Part shown: piece by piece, positions 1-5,859 of the stretch
Position numbering within the stretch: the first letter of the stretch is position 1
How the letters are laid out: every line of letters starts with the position of its first letter
Origin: Pseudomonadota bacterium
Lineage (GTDB): Bacteria > Desulfobacterota > Desulfobacteria > Desulfobacterales > RPRI01
Assembly: GCA_018830925.1 (NCBI GenBank)
Contig: JAHJRK010000545.1
Coordinates: 1 to 5,859, forward strand
Length of the DNA stretch: 5,859 nt
Direction of reading: 5' to 3'
Notes under the pieces: model-generated
What the model was told of the DNA's origin: nothing
Database searches by the model: none
The model's input: the letters and a program-made list of their open reading frames with translations, nothing else
Translations under genes and position numbers: made by a program

Positions 1-21
1 AATATTCGTTTTAGCAATAAT

Positions 22-237
22 CTATTTTTCTTTTTTTAACAAATACGCAACTTGACCCACAAGGAATGGAAATAAGCTAGAAACCAAGAAGTATATACTT
101 GGGATATATTTTGAAAGGAATCTTCCAATAGGCGGAATAAGCGCGCCTTTTTCAGTAGTAATTAGTTTCGTTTTTGAATCAGTTAAAAAAAAATAGACAA
201 GCTTTTTCAGCGTATTATTTAATAAGATTTTCTTCAC
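22..237 (-). pseudogene. Small AT-rich frame resembling a methyltransferase C-terminal tail
   Basis: A 71-aa frame starts at a GTG (237-235) five bases after the methyltransferase stop. A longer version from an ATG at 285 would overlap the methyltransferase by 43 nt and has no better ribosome site. The GTG has only a weak GAAGAA-type sequence upstream. The protein is basic, with a hydrophobic C-terminal stretch (about residues 45-67 of the GTG version) containing LFPFLVGQVAYLLKK. That pattern resembles the last residues of many class I methyltransferases, where an FP-x-L-x-x-Q segment precedes the final basic residues. No SAM-binding motif is present. I therefore read it as a probable C-terminal remnant of another methyltransferase; a genuine small membrane protein is the alternative. 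A run of nine A (185-193) within it could be a frameshift-prone tract. Confidence 0.4.
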
Positions 238-242
238 GTAGA

Positions 243-1103
243 TTATTCTTCGGATTTTTTCCTTAAAACAAATGTAAACATCCACGATAATCGCTGAATC
301 AATGGAACCTTTTCAAGAATTCTATCAAGATTGTTGAAGAATGGAAGGAAGTATGGAAATTTTCCACCTAAATATCCAAGTACATGCCAATACCTGATAT
401 CAATTAATTCCAGAAAGCGCGTAGCAAATTTTACATCATTAAGATTTAAAATGTGCGCCTTTTCCCAATCGGTTCTCATAGCCGGTGTCAACATATGATA
501 CAACTTTATGGCCGGATTATAGTCCAACGCCTCAACGGCTAGAATTTTCCCGCCTGGCTTGAGGATTCGTCTAAGCTCTGGCAAAGCAAACGACAGATCA
601 AGATGATGCAACATGCCCGAGCAAATTATGGCATCGATTGAATTGTCCGGAAGTTTTGTATTCTCAGCATCGGCCTGAAAAAAACGCGTATTCTCACTCA
701 CGCCCGCTTCAGCCGCCGCATTTCTAGCATTCTGAACTGAAACCCCCGAAATATCGAAACCCAAGCTCATAGCCGCCCCGCAACTTGCTGCGTATATCGC
801 TTGGACACCATTTCCACATGCATAATCTAAAAACACCTTGCCCGCAGATTCTTTTTTTATCCAATCCTTGACGAATTCACTTGATCGTTTCGTTGCAGCG
901 TAATACTTTTTATTTCCATAAAATTTCTCATAAGTATCCGACGATTGGGTTTGTTCAACTCTTTTTTGATCCCGATCCCGATCATGAAACTCCAGTTCTT
1001 TTACTTTTCTGTCGTTGAGGGTAGATTTCCACTCTTCGTCGGATATTTTGTCAATTGTATTAATGTGCTCAAGCAGAAGTGCAATATCGATTAGCGATGC
1101 CAT
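243..1103 (-). CDS. Class I SAM-dependent methyltransferase
   Basis: This 286-aa protein has a full SAM-binding core: VFLDYACGNG (motif I, 90-99), LGFDIS (114-119), a QADAEN segment (143-148, adenine side), SIDAIICSGMLHHL (155-168) and RRILKPGGKILAVE (178-191). The N-terminal part contains VKELEFHDRDRD (34-45), a charged segment seen at the start of methyltransferases in polysaccharide clusters. The C-terminal part (about 235-286) has an aromatic, hydrophobic run (FPYFLPFF) and ends in basic residues, so it may sit against the membrane. The likely substrate is a sugar hydroxyl or acyl group of a surface glycan (inference from context); sequence does not identify it. The nearest visible relative is the methyltransferase domain of the upstream fusion protein. 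The gene is AT-richer than the fusion gene, especially toward its 3' end. A small frame follows after five bases. Confidence 0.88.
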   Translation of the reverse strand: MASLIDIALLLEHINTIDKISDEEWKSTLNDRKVKELEFHDRDRDQKRVEQTQSSDTYEKFYGNKKYYAATKRSSEFVKDWIKKESAGKVFLDYACGNGVQAIYAASCGAAMSLGFDISGVSVQNARNAAAEAGVSENTRFFQADAENTKLPDNSIDAIICSGMLHHLDLSFALPELRRILKPGGKILAVEALDYNPAIKLYHMLTPAMRTDWEKAHILNLNDVKFATRFLELIDIRYWHVLGYLGGKFPYFLPFFNNLDRILEKVPLIQRLSWMFTFVLRKKSEE

Positions 1104-1108
1104 ATCAA

Positions 1109-1115
1109 CTCCTTT
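1109..1115 (-). promoter_or_regulatory. Strong Shine-Dalgarno for the stand-alone methyltransferase
   Basis: The minus strand reads AAAGGAG, with five bases between AGGAG and the ATG at 1103. It is the best ribosome binding site in the window and fixes the start of the gene. It suggests independent, efficient translation rather than coupling to the fusion gene 29 nt upstream. Confidence 0.85.
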
Positions 1116-1132
1116 CGTAAATTATCAGATAC

Positions 1133-3172
1133 TTACTTGGTCAAACCCTTTACAACCATTACAAACTTGAATGCTGAACGATTAGTGCCGATCAGCCGAT
1201 CAAAAAAATCCGAAACTGCTTGCGCCCGCTTCGGCCCGCATAGCCACGCTAAAAACGGCATAACGAAACTCAGGGCACCAAAATAATGCACGTTTACAGT
1301 TGCAAAGGCGTTGCTGAGAGTGTCAATGCGGGCAAGGTTTGGCATGCGCTGCAAGGTGCTCTTGGTTCGTTCGCCTCGTAAGTAATGCAGCCAACGATTC
1401 AGGCGGTAAATCGGATTGTGATTGAGTGAGTCTACGCAAATAAGCATGCCACCGCGACGCAACACGCGCTTGATTTCTGCGTTGACCAACGCCGGTTTCC
1501 CATAGCTCAGGCTGCCTGCGCACGCCACCACGTCGAAAGAATCATCAGCAAACGGTAGTGACTCAATATCTGCTACTTGCGTCCTCACACCCGCTCCCGC
1601 ATTCACAATACGCTGCTCCAACAGCTTCAGAGAGTTGGGTGAAATATCAGTAGCAGTAACCCGCGCGCCTGTTTGCACTAAAGCCCAAGTATGCAGACCC
1701 GAACCAGCCCCCAACTCCAACACTTGATCTTGAGAACCGATTAATTCGCTCACGCATTTTTCGTAAAAAATATAGGGCGTGCGCAAATAGTGAGGCATCG
1801 TGCTAGAACCAAACTCAACCGTTGGCACGTGTCCAGATGCGGATAACTGTGACTGCGCGCGTGCGTCATAGCGATGCAACTCTACAAGCTTGTCTTTATC
1901 TATATCAAACGCCGGCCGCTTTTTCAAACTAAGTGCCTCAAGATGTTTTACCAGTCCGCCGTACACCCTCTCGAAAGAAAATTTTTCCTGGTATAAATTA
2001 AGTGCATTCATTGATACCTGCTGACGCAGTGCAGGGTGGTCCATCAATATCTCAATACATTGGACAAGCGATTTTCCAGAATCCGTGCCATAGCGCAGGC
2101 CGACACCATGTTTAGAGATCAAGTTAGCCACTTCGCCTTGCAAAGGGCTAAGGATTGGTAAACCGAGTGATAGCGCATCAATCACCTTGTTCGGGAGGTT
2201 TTTGGTGAAATTATCTATATTCCGGTAAGGTGTCATGGCTGCATGCGACCGTTCCGCTAGTGCTTCGATTTGTGCCCGATCTACCCAGCCGGGAAAGTGA
2301 ACATTGGGTAGAGCCGACATCAGGCGACTCCAACCAGCCGAACATTCCCCATCTCCACAAATAACAAATTCACACTGATTTCCATGTGACGAAAAATGCT
2401 TTGCTGCCTGGTATATAGGCTCAATGTCAAATGCCTGAGAATGGCTGCCCACAAAACATACGCGTGGCCTATCATTGGCTATGATGCCTTTGTTGTTCCA
2501 CCACTGGCGTGCGGTTTCTAACTCCACAGCCGAAACTTGGGCCATTGGCGTGGTTAATGGGACCACCCTATCCATGTCGTTACGCTGCCGACCGGAAAAA
2601 TCAATAGCCCATGCCAAAAACCCCTCGGCCATGGCGGACAGCCCAGTGGCATCACGCATTGCGCGTTTAGCCAAATGAAAATAGGGTGCAAAAACAATTC
2701 GACCCAAAGGTCGCACAGACTTTGGTAACCCATCTACAAATAGATTCGGCCACTGATCTTTAATGTCCAGCATACTAGGTACACCCCGCACTGACAGCCA
2801 CCGTGTCATGACTGCTGCCGCCTCAATAGGTGGATAGCCAATAAAAGCTACGTCTGGCGGTTGCGCTTCCTGTTTAAGTTGTTTCCCGAGATTTCTGGCT
2901 AAAACAGCATGATCCCAAAGCCGGCCGGGGCCAATATTGCGCACATACCCAGGGCTGGGTATCAGTCTAATCTCAAGCTGAGGCGAAACAATAATTCGTT
3001 GAGCATCGCGACTCCGATGCCGTTTTTCCTGATGATAAAAAGCGGAACTCCACAACACGACTTTGTGGCCCGCTTCAACCAAAGCGTTGGCAAGGTTCAT
3101 CGCCCTCATTGGCCTGGGGTTACCCGCATCAATATGCAATGGCTCCCCTGTTTGCAACAACCACACGTTCAT
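1133..3172 (-). CDS. Bifunctional GT4 glycosyltransferase - class I SAM-dependent methyltransferase fusion
   Basis: The 679-aa protein has two complete domains. Residues 1 to about 415 are a GT-B fold, GT4-type glycosyltransferase of the WbuB-like kind: MNVWLLQTGEP at the N-terminus, LDIKDQWPNLF (135-145), the start of the C-terminal Rossmann half at VCFVGSHS (238-245), VICGDGE (270-276) and the donor-binding segment NLPNKVIDALSLGLPIL (325-341). Residues from about 425 to 679 are a class I methyltransferase: VLELGAGSG (motif I, 484-492), VTATDIS (505-511, acidic residue for the SAM ribose), DDSFDVVACAGS (543-554) and RVLRRGGMLICVDS (569-582). A hydrophobic C-terminal tail (about 630-645) follows. 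Free GT4 proteins are about 400 aa and such methyltransferases about 250-290, so neither half is truncated. The likely role (inference) is adding a sugar and O-methylating it or its neighbour during glycan assembly in the cytoplasm. The downstream gene is a free methyltransferase resembling the fused one. G+C is higher than in the flanking genes. Confidence 0.85.
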   Translation of the reverse strand: MNVWLLQTGEPLHIDAGNPRPMRAMNLANALVEAGHKVVLWSSAFYHQEKRHRSRDAQRIIVSPQLEIRLIPSPGYVRNIGPGRLWDHAVLARNLGKQLKQEAQPPDVAFIGYPPIEAAAVMTRWLSVRGVPSMLDIKDQWPNLFVDGLPKSVRPLGRIVFAPYFHLAKRAMRDATGLSAMAEGFLAWAIDFSGRQRNDMDRVVPLTTPMAQVSAVELETARQWWNNKGIIANDRPRVCFVGSHSQAFDIEPIYQAAKHFSSHGNQCEFVICGDGECSAGWSRLMSALPNVHFPGWVDRAQIEALAERSHAAMTPYRNIDNFTKNLPNKVIDALSLGLPILSPLQGEVANLISKHGVGLRYGTDSGKSLVQCIEILMDHPALRQQVSMNALNLYQEKFSFERVYGGLVKHLEALSLKKRPAFDIDKDKLVELHRYDARAQSQLSASGHVPTVEFGSSTMPHYLRTPYIFYEKCVSELIGSQDQVLELGAGSGLHTWALVQTGARVTATDISPNSLKLLEQRIVNAGAGVRTQVADIESLPFADDSFDVVACAGSLSYGKPALVNAEIKRVLRRGGMLICVDSLNHNPIYRLNRWLHYLRGERTKSTLQRMPNLARIDTLSNAFATVNVHYFGALSFVMPFLAWLCGPKRAQAVSDFFDRLIGTNRSAFKFVMVVKGLTK

Positions 3173-3264
3173 ATGGATACCTCTAAAATAACCTCAAATT
3201 TTGTTCAAAGCATGCAAGCGGATTCAATCCCTTCGTCGGCCAGGTTTGGGACAACAAGACTGAC
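3173..3264 (-). other. 92-nt intergenic gap between the ligase-like gene and the GT4-methyltransferase gene
   Basis: This is the longest gap between intact genes in the window; the others are 20 and 29 nt. It holds the ribosome binding site of the downstream gene and a weak promoter-like pair. I see no hairpin followed by a T-run, so transcription probably reads through from the genes upstream. It coincides with a rise in G+C from the ligase-like gene to the fusion gene. Confidence 0.5.
3179..3184 (-). promoter_or_regulatory. Ribosome binding site for the GT4-methyltransferase gene
   Basis: The minus strand reads AGAGGT, ending six bases before the ATG at 3172. This supports the chosen start, whose first residues (MNVWLLQTGEP) also match where GT4 proteins of this type begin. 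Confidence 0.7.
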
Positions 3265-4584
3265 TCAGGAAACATTTGAAGGTAAATTTTTAGAGGTGCT
3301 CTCAATTCGGTGCGCTGCTACAGTAAGCCCGACGAGAATCCACCAAAGTTCGTTGAGTACTACTGGCGTAAAGACATCTTGGAATAGTGCAGCAATACTT
3401 AGCGCAACCGTGGCAGCCAATGTTGCACCGCCGACAACTTTACTTATGGCAAGCTTGCCGCCTGTGAACACTCTTGCAGATAAAAATATTACGCTCCCAA
3501 GCAATCCCACAAAAGCCAGCAGTCCAAACAAACCTGATTCCAGAAAAACTCTTAAATAATAATTATGCGCCTCAGTAGCCTCTAACCCTTTAAGCGTGCC
3601 AAGAGCGCCTTTCCCGAATCCTAAAAAAAGACTGCTAACATTCTGTTGATGCAATAAAGGCAGCCAGATTTCCTGCAATCTTACAACAACGGAATTATTA
3701 ATTTCCACATAGGAAAGGCGTCCATCATCGCCCAAATAACCCAATTGATCCATCATTAATGCGCCCACAGCCAGTATTATGATTAATATTGGTATGGTTT
3801 TGATTATTATTTTTAGCTTATTTTGACTTAACAGTATTACTGTACCAATTACTGCGCCAACCATGGCTACCCTTGAAAAACTTAGCGCAAGACTGGTTGA
3901 AAACATGATGCCCAACACAGCATATAACCACCTGCGGTTGCCAGCCCTGTAAAACAAATAAAAACTCAAGGTTAAAATAAAAACCAACATGAAGAAACCT
4001 CCCGTTGAAAGCGGAGACGCTTCTCCTATCAGGTGAGGTCCATAAGATTCCAAAAGTCTAGGTTCGCTATATACATCAACAGACAACTCCCTCTCTACCA
4101 AGAAGAATGAACTCCTTTGGAATGTGGCCAGTTGAAATCCAACCCATATTGCATTAAGCAGTCCCGCAAACAGCAAAAAACCACTTGCCAACCTGCAGTC
4201 TGCTTCTGTACGAATCCAGTTTGCAACGAAAAAGAATATAAGAAAATACTCTAGTTCCTTTAAAGAATAAAAAAAGGTTTTAATCGGGACGAGGTCAAGC
4301 GTCATCACAGCAATACTGGACGTTATGATAACTACCGAAAAATAGATTCCAATAGCTTTGAATAAAGGTGTCAGATATATGCGTGGCCTTAAAAAAAACC
4401 ACAGCAGAAGAAGCGCGACAAGGATCATATCCTCAAATCTTAAGTCAAAACTTCTTCCGGGAATTGCAATGCCTAAAGGGATTCGAGGTGATAGGCTGAT
4501 AGCCATAATAAGGACTATTACCCCCAACCTCATAATACGAGAAATATCCAAGCTTATGCCGTCCCTATTGGTGCGATATCGCAT
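3265..4584 (-). CDS. O-antigen ligase/polymerase-like polytopic membrane protein (Wzy/WaaL superfamily)
   Basis: This 439-aa protein is very hydrophobic, with roughly 11-12 predicted membrane spans (for example about 19-31, 53-65, 73-95, 134-152, 195-212, 258-277, 350-370, 408-424). A large loop at about residues 280-345 lies before the last spans. The loop carries family landmarks: a conserved-type arginine in VVVRLQEIW (302), LGFGKGALG (321-329) and the HNYYLRVFLESGLFG segment (340-354), matching the Wzy_C/O-antigen ligase signature. SFSRVAMVG (235-243) is another conserved motif. Such proteins either polymerise undecaprenyl-linked repeat units or ligate glycan to lipid A core in the periplasm; sequence alone does not separate the two. 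The ATG at 4584 is the first possible ATG after an in-frame stop at 4602-4600, but it lacks a clear Shine-Dalgarno. Expression may depend on coupling to the GT2 gene ending 20 nt upstream, or the true start may be Met18. Confidence 0.82.
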   Translation of the reverse strand: MRYRTNRDGISLDISRIMRLGVIVLIMAISLSPRIPLGIAIPGRSFDLRFEDMILVALLLLWFFLRPRIYLTPLFKAIGIYFSVVIITSSIAVMTLDLVPIKTFFYSLKELEYFLIFFFVANWIRTEADCRLASGFLLFAGLLNAIWVGFQLATFQRSSFFLVERELSVDVYSEPRLLESYGPHLIGEASPLSTGGFFMLVFILTLSFYLFYRAGNRRWLYAVLGIMFSTSLALSFSRVAMVGAVIGTVILLSQNKLKIIIKTIPILIIILAVGALMMDQLGYLGDDGRLSYVEINNSVVVRLQEIWLPLLHQQNVSSLFLGFGKGALGTLKGLEATEAHNYYLRVFLESGLFGLLAFVGLLGSVIFLSARVFTGGKLAISKVVGGATLAATVALSIAALFQDVFTPVVLNELWWILVGLTVAAHRIESTSKNLPSNVS

Positions 4585-4604
4585 TTGATTTTCATGTAAT
4601 CATG

Positions 4605-5480
4605 CTACAACGTACGGAAAAAATTATCAGCGCAATAGGCGCTAGCCTCCCGCACATAAAGAAACCTTTTCCGGTTTTTCAATACACCCGTCGCCGCATG
4701 TTCTCGGTGTAAAACGACAAGCCTGGGATCATAGATTGCAGTAAGCCCCAAACGCCGGATGGTCTCGGCAACAAAGACCTCTTCACCAAATAGAAAAGCG
4801 CCATGATCCAAGTTGCCGCCTGCTTCGAAATAGCTGCGGTGGAACACGATAAAAGAACCGCACGCAGCATAGATGGCCCTAGGCGCCGGTTGCCTCCTAT
4901 TTTCAACCACGTCACCATCTGTAACCACCGGATTTCTATGAGTAACTGCGAGCAACTTTTGTTTCGCTAAAGCCAATGTCTGATAGGCGACAAAAGTAGG
5001 ATGATAGCGCGATATCCATTTATAAAAGTGCATACGTGCAACAGTGGGACGATGCTGCATGTTGGGATTCTGATTCACCTTCGAAAGGGTAGAATAAACT
5101 GATGGCGCAATAACAGCGGGGGGGTTAACCGCATGGAAATTGCACAGTTTTAACAGAAAATCAGGTTGAATTAAATCAATATCCGTATTGCATACAATAA
5201 CCCAATCCGGCAACGGAAATTCTTTGCTATATTCACGGAATCCTAATGCAGCACCACCGAAATACCCGAGGTTTTTACCTGAATTAATTATTAATACACG
5301 CGAATCACTTTTAAACAAACTGTATAACGGGCTATCAAATGAAGGTGATTCACTATTGTCTACAATAATAACTTTTTGTCTAAAATCACCGTTCTGCGCA
5401 ATTAACTCGGAAACAAATTGTTGTGTTTCTTTCTCATTATTGTAGTTGACGCAAATTGTCAGTATTGAACATTTATTCAT
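4605..5480 (-). CDS. GT2 family glycosyltransferase (rhamnosyltransferase-like)
   Basis: This 291-aa protein should transfer a sugar from a nucleotide donor to a lipid-linked glycan at the cytoplasmic face of the inner membrane. Visible features fit a GT-A fold: an N-terminal ILTICVNYNN strand and loop (residues 6-15), VIIVDNSES (37-45), a KNLGYFGGA loop (69-77), the metal-binding CNTDID (97-102, in place of a strict DXD), AACGSFIVF (205-213) and the acceptor/catalytic segment FLFGEEVFVAE (229-239), followed by LHREHAATG (257-265). There is no membrane segment, and the length is normal for the family. The ATG at 5480 overlaps the stop of the upstream fragment by 8 nt; GGGA and AAGGG sequences lie 6 and 11 bases before it. 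The next gene follows 20 nt downstream. The donor sugar cannot be read from sequence; rhamnose is only suggested by family resemblance. Confidence 0.88.
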   Translation of the reverse strand: MNKCSILTICVNYNNEKETQQFVSELIAQNGDFRQKVIIVDNSESPSFDSPLYSLFKSDSRVLIINSGKNLGYFGGAALGFREYSKEFPLPDWVIVCNTDIDLIQPDFLLKLCNFHAVNPPAVIAPSVYSTLSKVNQNPNMQHRPTVARMHFYKWISRYHPTFVAYQTLALAKQKLLAVTHRNPVVTDGDVVENRRQPAPRAIYAACGSFIVFHRSYFEAGGNLDHGAFLFGEEVFVAETIRRLGLTAIYDPRLVVLHREHAATGVLKNRKRFLYVREASAYCADNFFRTL

Positions 5481-5721
5481 CTAATTTCCCACCCTTAGAA
5501 ATCAACGCATGGTAGATACCAAGGCATATATGTTTCAACTTGGGCACCTTGTTATCTTCCAATAAAATAGTTGAAAGCAAACGCCTAATAAGGAAGTACA
5601 ACCTGTGTAAAGCCCATCCAGTTTCTTTCCAGAAGTATTCTCGGACAAGGAGCAAACCATTTCTCGCAATATAGTAACTACGTTCCGGGGAATAATTAAG
5701 AATCGCTACATCCTTCCACAA
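5473..5721 (-). pseudogene. C-terminal fragment of a GT2 (rhamnosyltransferase-type) glycosyltransferase
   Basis: This open frame encodes about 82 residues from a TTG. It carries SPERSYYIARN at residues 11-21, the signature found near the C-terminus of GT2 rhamnosyltransferase-like enzymes, followed by a basic, hydrophobic helical tail ending in a Gly-Gly-Lys segment. Everything a working GT2 needs is absent: the N-terminal nucleotide-binding sheet, the NTD/DXD metal site and the acidic catalytic loop. Full-length relatives are usually around 290-320 residues. The frame is closed by a stop (5727-5725) immediately upstream of the TTG, and no good Shine-Dalgarno precedes it. The stop overlaps the next gene's start in ATGAATAA, an arrangement typical of translational coupling, so the intact ancestor was probably an operon member. 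The family call is fairly safe; that it is a non-functional remnant is inference. Confidence 0.65.
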
Positions 5722-5859
5722 AAATTATACCGCCCAAAATTGGACTACTGAACACGCCTATCAAAAAAAGCTGCGTAATAAGGGGCGGTGGTGCATAATC
5801 TTCAGCATAGCGAGCAACTGAAAACGCATGTGTCATTAAAATATAATTTTCGAGGGAAA
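5696..5859 (-). CDS. Partial reading frame, unidentified, possibly a membrane protein C-terminus
   Basis: A minus-strand frame is open from the window edge (first full codon at 5857) to a TAA at 5698-5696, giving at least 53 residues. It contains a hydrophobic stretch of about 20 residues (from PLITQLFLIG through GGIIFV) that could be a membrane segment. It overlaps the first codons of the GT2 fragment in a different frame. I do not recognise a family. It could be the end of an upstream gene, such as a membrane protein of the same locus, or chance open frame in recombinant DNA. The open length is short enough to arise by chance. Confidence 0.2.
   Translation of the reverse strand, partial: SLENYILMTHAFSVARYAEDYAPPPLITQLFLIGVFSSPILGGIIFVEGCSDS
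5722..5859. other. Junction region upstream of the truncated GT2 gene; possible end of a mobile element or other recombinant DNA
   Basis: The reading frame of the GT2 fragment meets stop codons just upstream of its TTG (TAA at 5727-5725, and more further out). None of the three minus-strand frames here shows the GT2 motifs expected before the conserved SPERSYY segment, so a simple single-base frameshift does not restore the gene. The region holds a 7-base inverted repeat (ACCGCCC at 5729-5735, GGGCGGT at 5783-5789), a TATAAT hexamer on the minus strand (5729-5724) and a run of seven A at 5763-5769. A piece of an insertion sequence or a recombination junction would explain this, but I recognise no terminal repeat or transposase and the window ends too soon to decide. 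Confidence 0.3.
5791..5859 (+). CDS. Possible start of a divergent gene running off the window
   Basis: On the plus strand, an AAGGGG sequence (5780-5785) lies five bases before a GTG at 5791, preceded in frame by another GTG at 5788. The frame stays open to the window end (about 23 codons). The peptide starts VHNLQHSEQLKTHV and is rich in polar and basic residues. I do not recognise it. It conflicts with the minus-strand open frame over the same bases, so at most one is likely real. If real, a divergent gene here would fit an inserted element interrupting the GT2 gene. Confidence 0.12.
   Translation, partial: MHNLQHSEQLKTHVSLKYNFRGK

Noticed and set aside
1..45. A transcription terminator after the last gene.
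   Set aside because: The minus strand has A/T runs near the stop of the small frame but no GC-rich stem followed by a T-run, so no terminator is called.
3198..3227. Promoter-like pair on the minus strand in the 92-nt gap: TTGAAT (3227-3222) and CAAAAT (3203-3198) with an 18-base spacer.
   Set aside because: Each hexamer matches consensus at only four of six positions, which is common by chance in AT-rich DNA. Noted as possible but not supported enough to list.
2909..3559. A 216-codon open frame on the plus strand across the start of the fusion gene, the gap and the end of the ligase-like gene.
   Set aside because: It is antisense to two well-supported genes, shows no recognisable motif, and its composition looks like the reverse complement of coding sequence.
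4679..4918. A 79-codon minus-strand frame inside the GT2 gene.
   Set aside because: It lies wholly within the intact GT2 gene in another frame and has no recognisable features.
5724..5751. Promoter-like TTCAGT - 17 bases - TATAAT on the minus strand before the GT2 fragment.
   Set aside because: The -10 hexamer is perfect but the -35 is poor, and the bases also lie within an open frame. It could drive the operon if the region is an inserted element, but this cannot be judged from the window.
5473..5859. A simple frameshift splitting one GT2 gene into two frames at the right edge.
   Set aside because: The other minus-strand frames upstream of 5721 contain none of the GT2 acceptor-loop or histidine motifs that should precede the SPERSYY segment.

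Overview
The window is a piece of a cell-surface polysaccharide locus, probably for O-antigen or exopolysaccharide, from a bacterium that is most likely Gram-negative. All convincing genes lie on the minus strand, so transcription runs from the right end to the left. Support for a proteobacterial-type polysaccharide locus comes from the gene content: GT2 and GT4 glycosyltransferases, a polytopic O-antigen ligase/polymerase-type protein and two SAM-dependent methyltransferases. The sequence alone does not fix a genus. No nucleotide-sugar synthesis, flippase or ABC-transporter gene is present, so this is only part of the locus.

Layout in order of transcription: (i) 5859-5722 is a junction region of uncertain nature, with two short partial reading frames that run off the window edge. 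(ii) 5721-5473 is the C-terminal piece of a GT2 (rhamnosyltransferase-type) glycosyltransferase whose catalytic part is missing. (iii) 5480-4605 is an intact 291-aa GT2 glycosyltransferase whose start overlaps the stop of the fragment (ATGAATAA). (iv) 4584-3265 is a 439-aa multi-spanning O-antigen ligase/polymerase-like protein. (v) After a 92-nt gap, 3172-1133 encodes a 679-aa two-domain protein: a GT4 glycosyltransferase followed by a complete class I methyltransferase. (vi) 1103-243 is a stand-alone 286-aa methyltransferase, 29 nt downstream and with a strong Shine-Dalgarno. (vii) 237-22 is a small AT-rich reading frame resembling the C-terminal tail of another methyltransferase.

Reading as a system (inference): the GT2 and GT4 enzymes would add sugars to a lipid-linked glycan on the cytoplasmic face of the inner membrane. 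The two methyltransferases would O-methylate sugars, possibly at the non-reducing end, and the polytopic protein would polymerise or ligate the product in the periplasm. The most interesting points are the physical fusion of a GT4 transferase to a methyltransferase, and the fact that the fused domain and the neighbouring free methyltransferase look like paralogues: both share an N-terminal EL-H-type motif and a C-terminal hydrophobic tail. Remnants at both ends and a marked shift in base composition between genes point to a mosaic, recombining locus.
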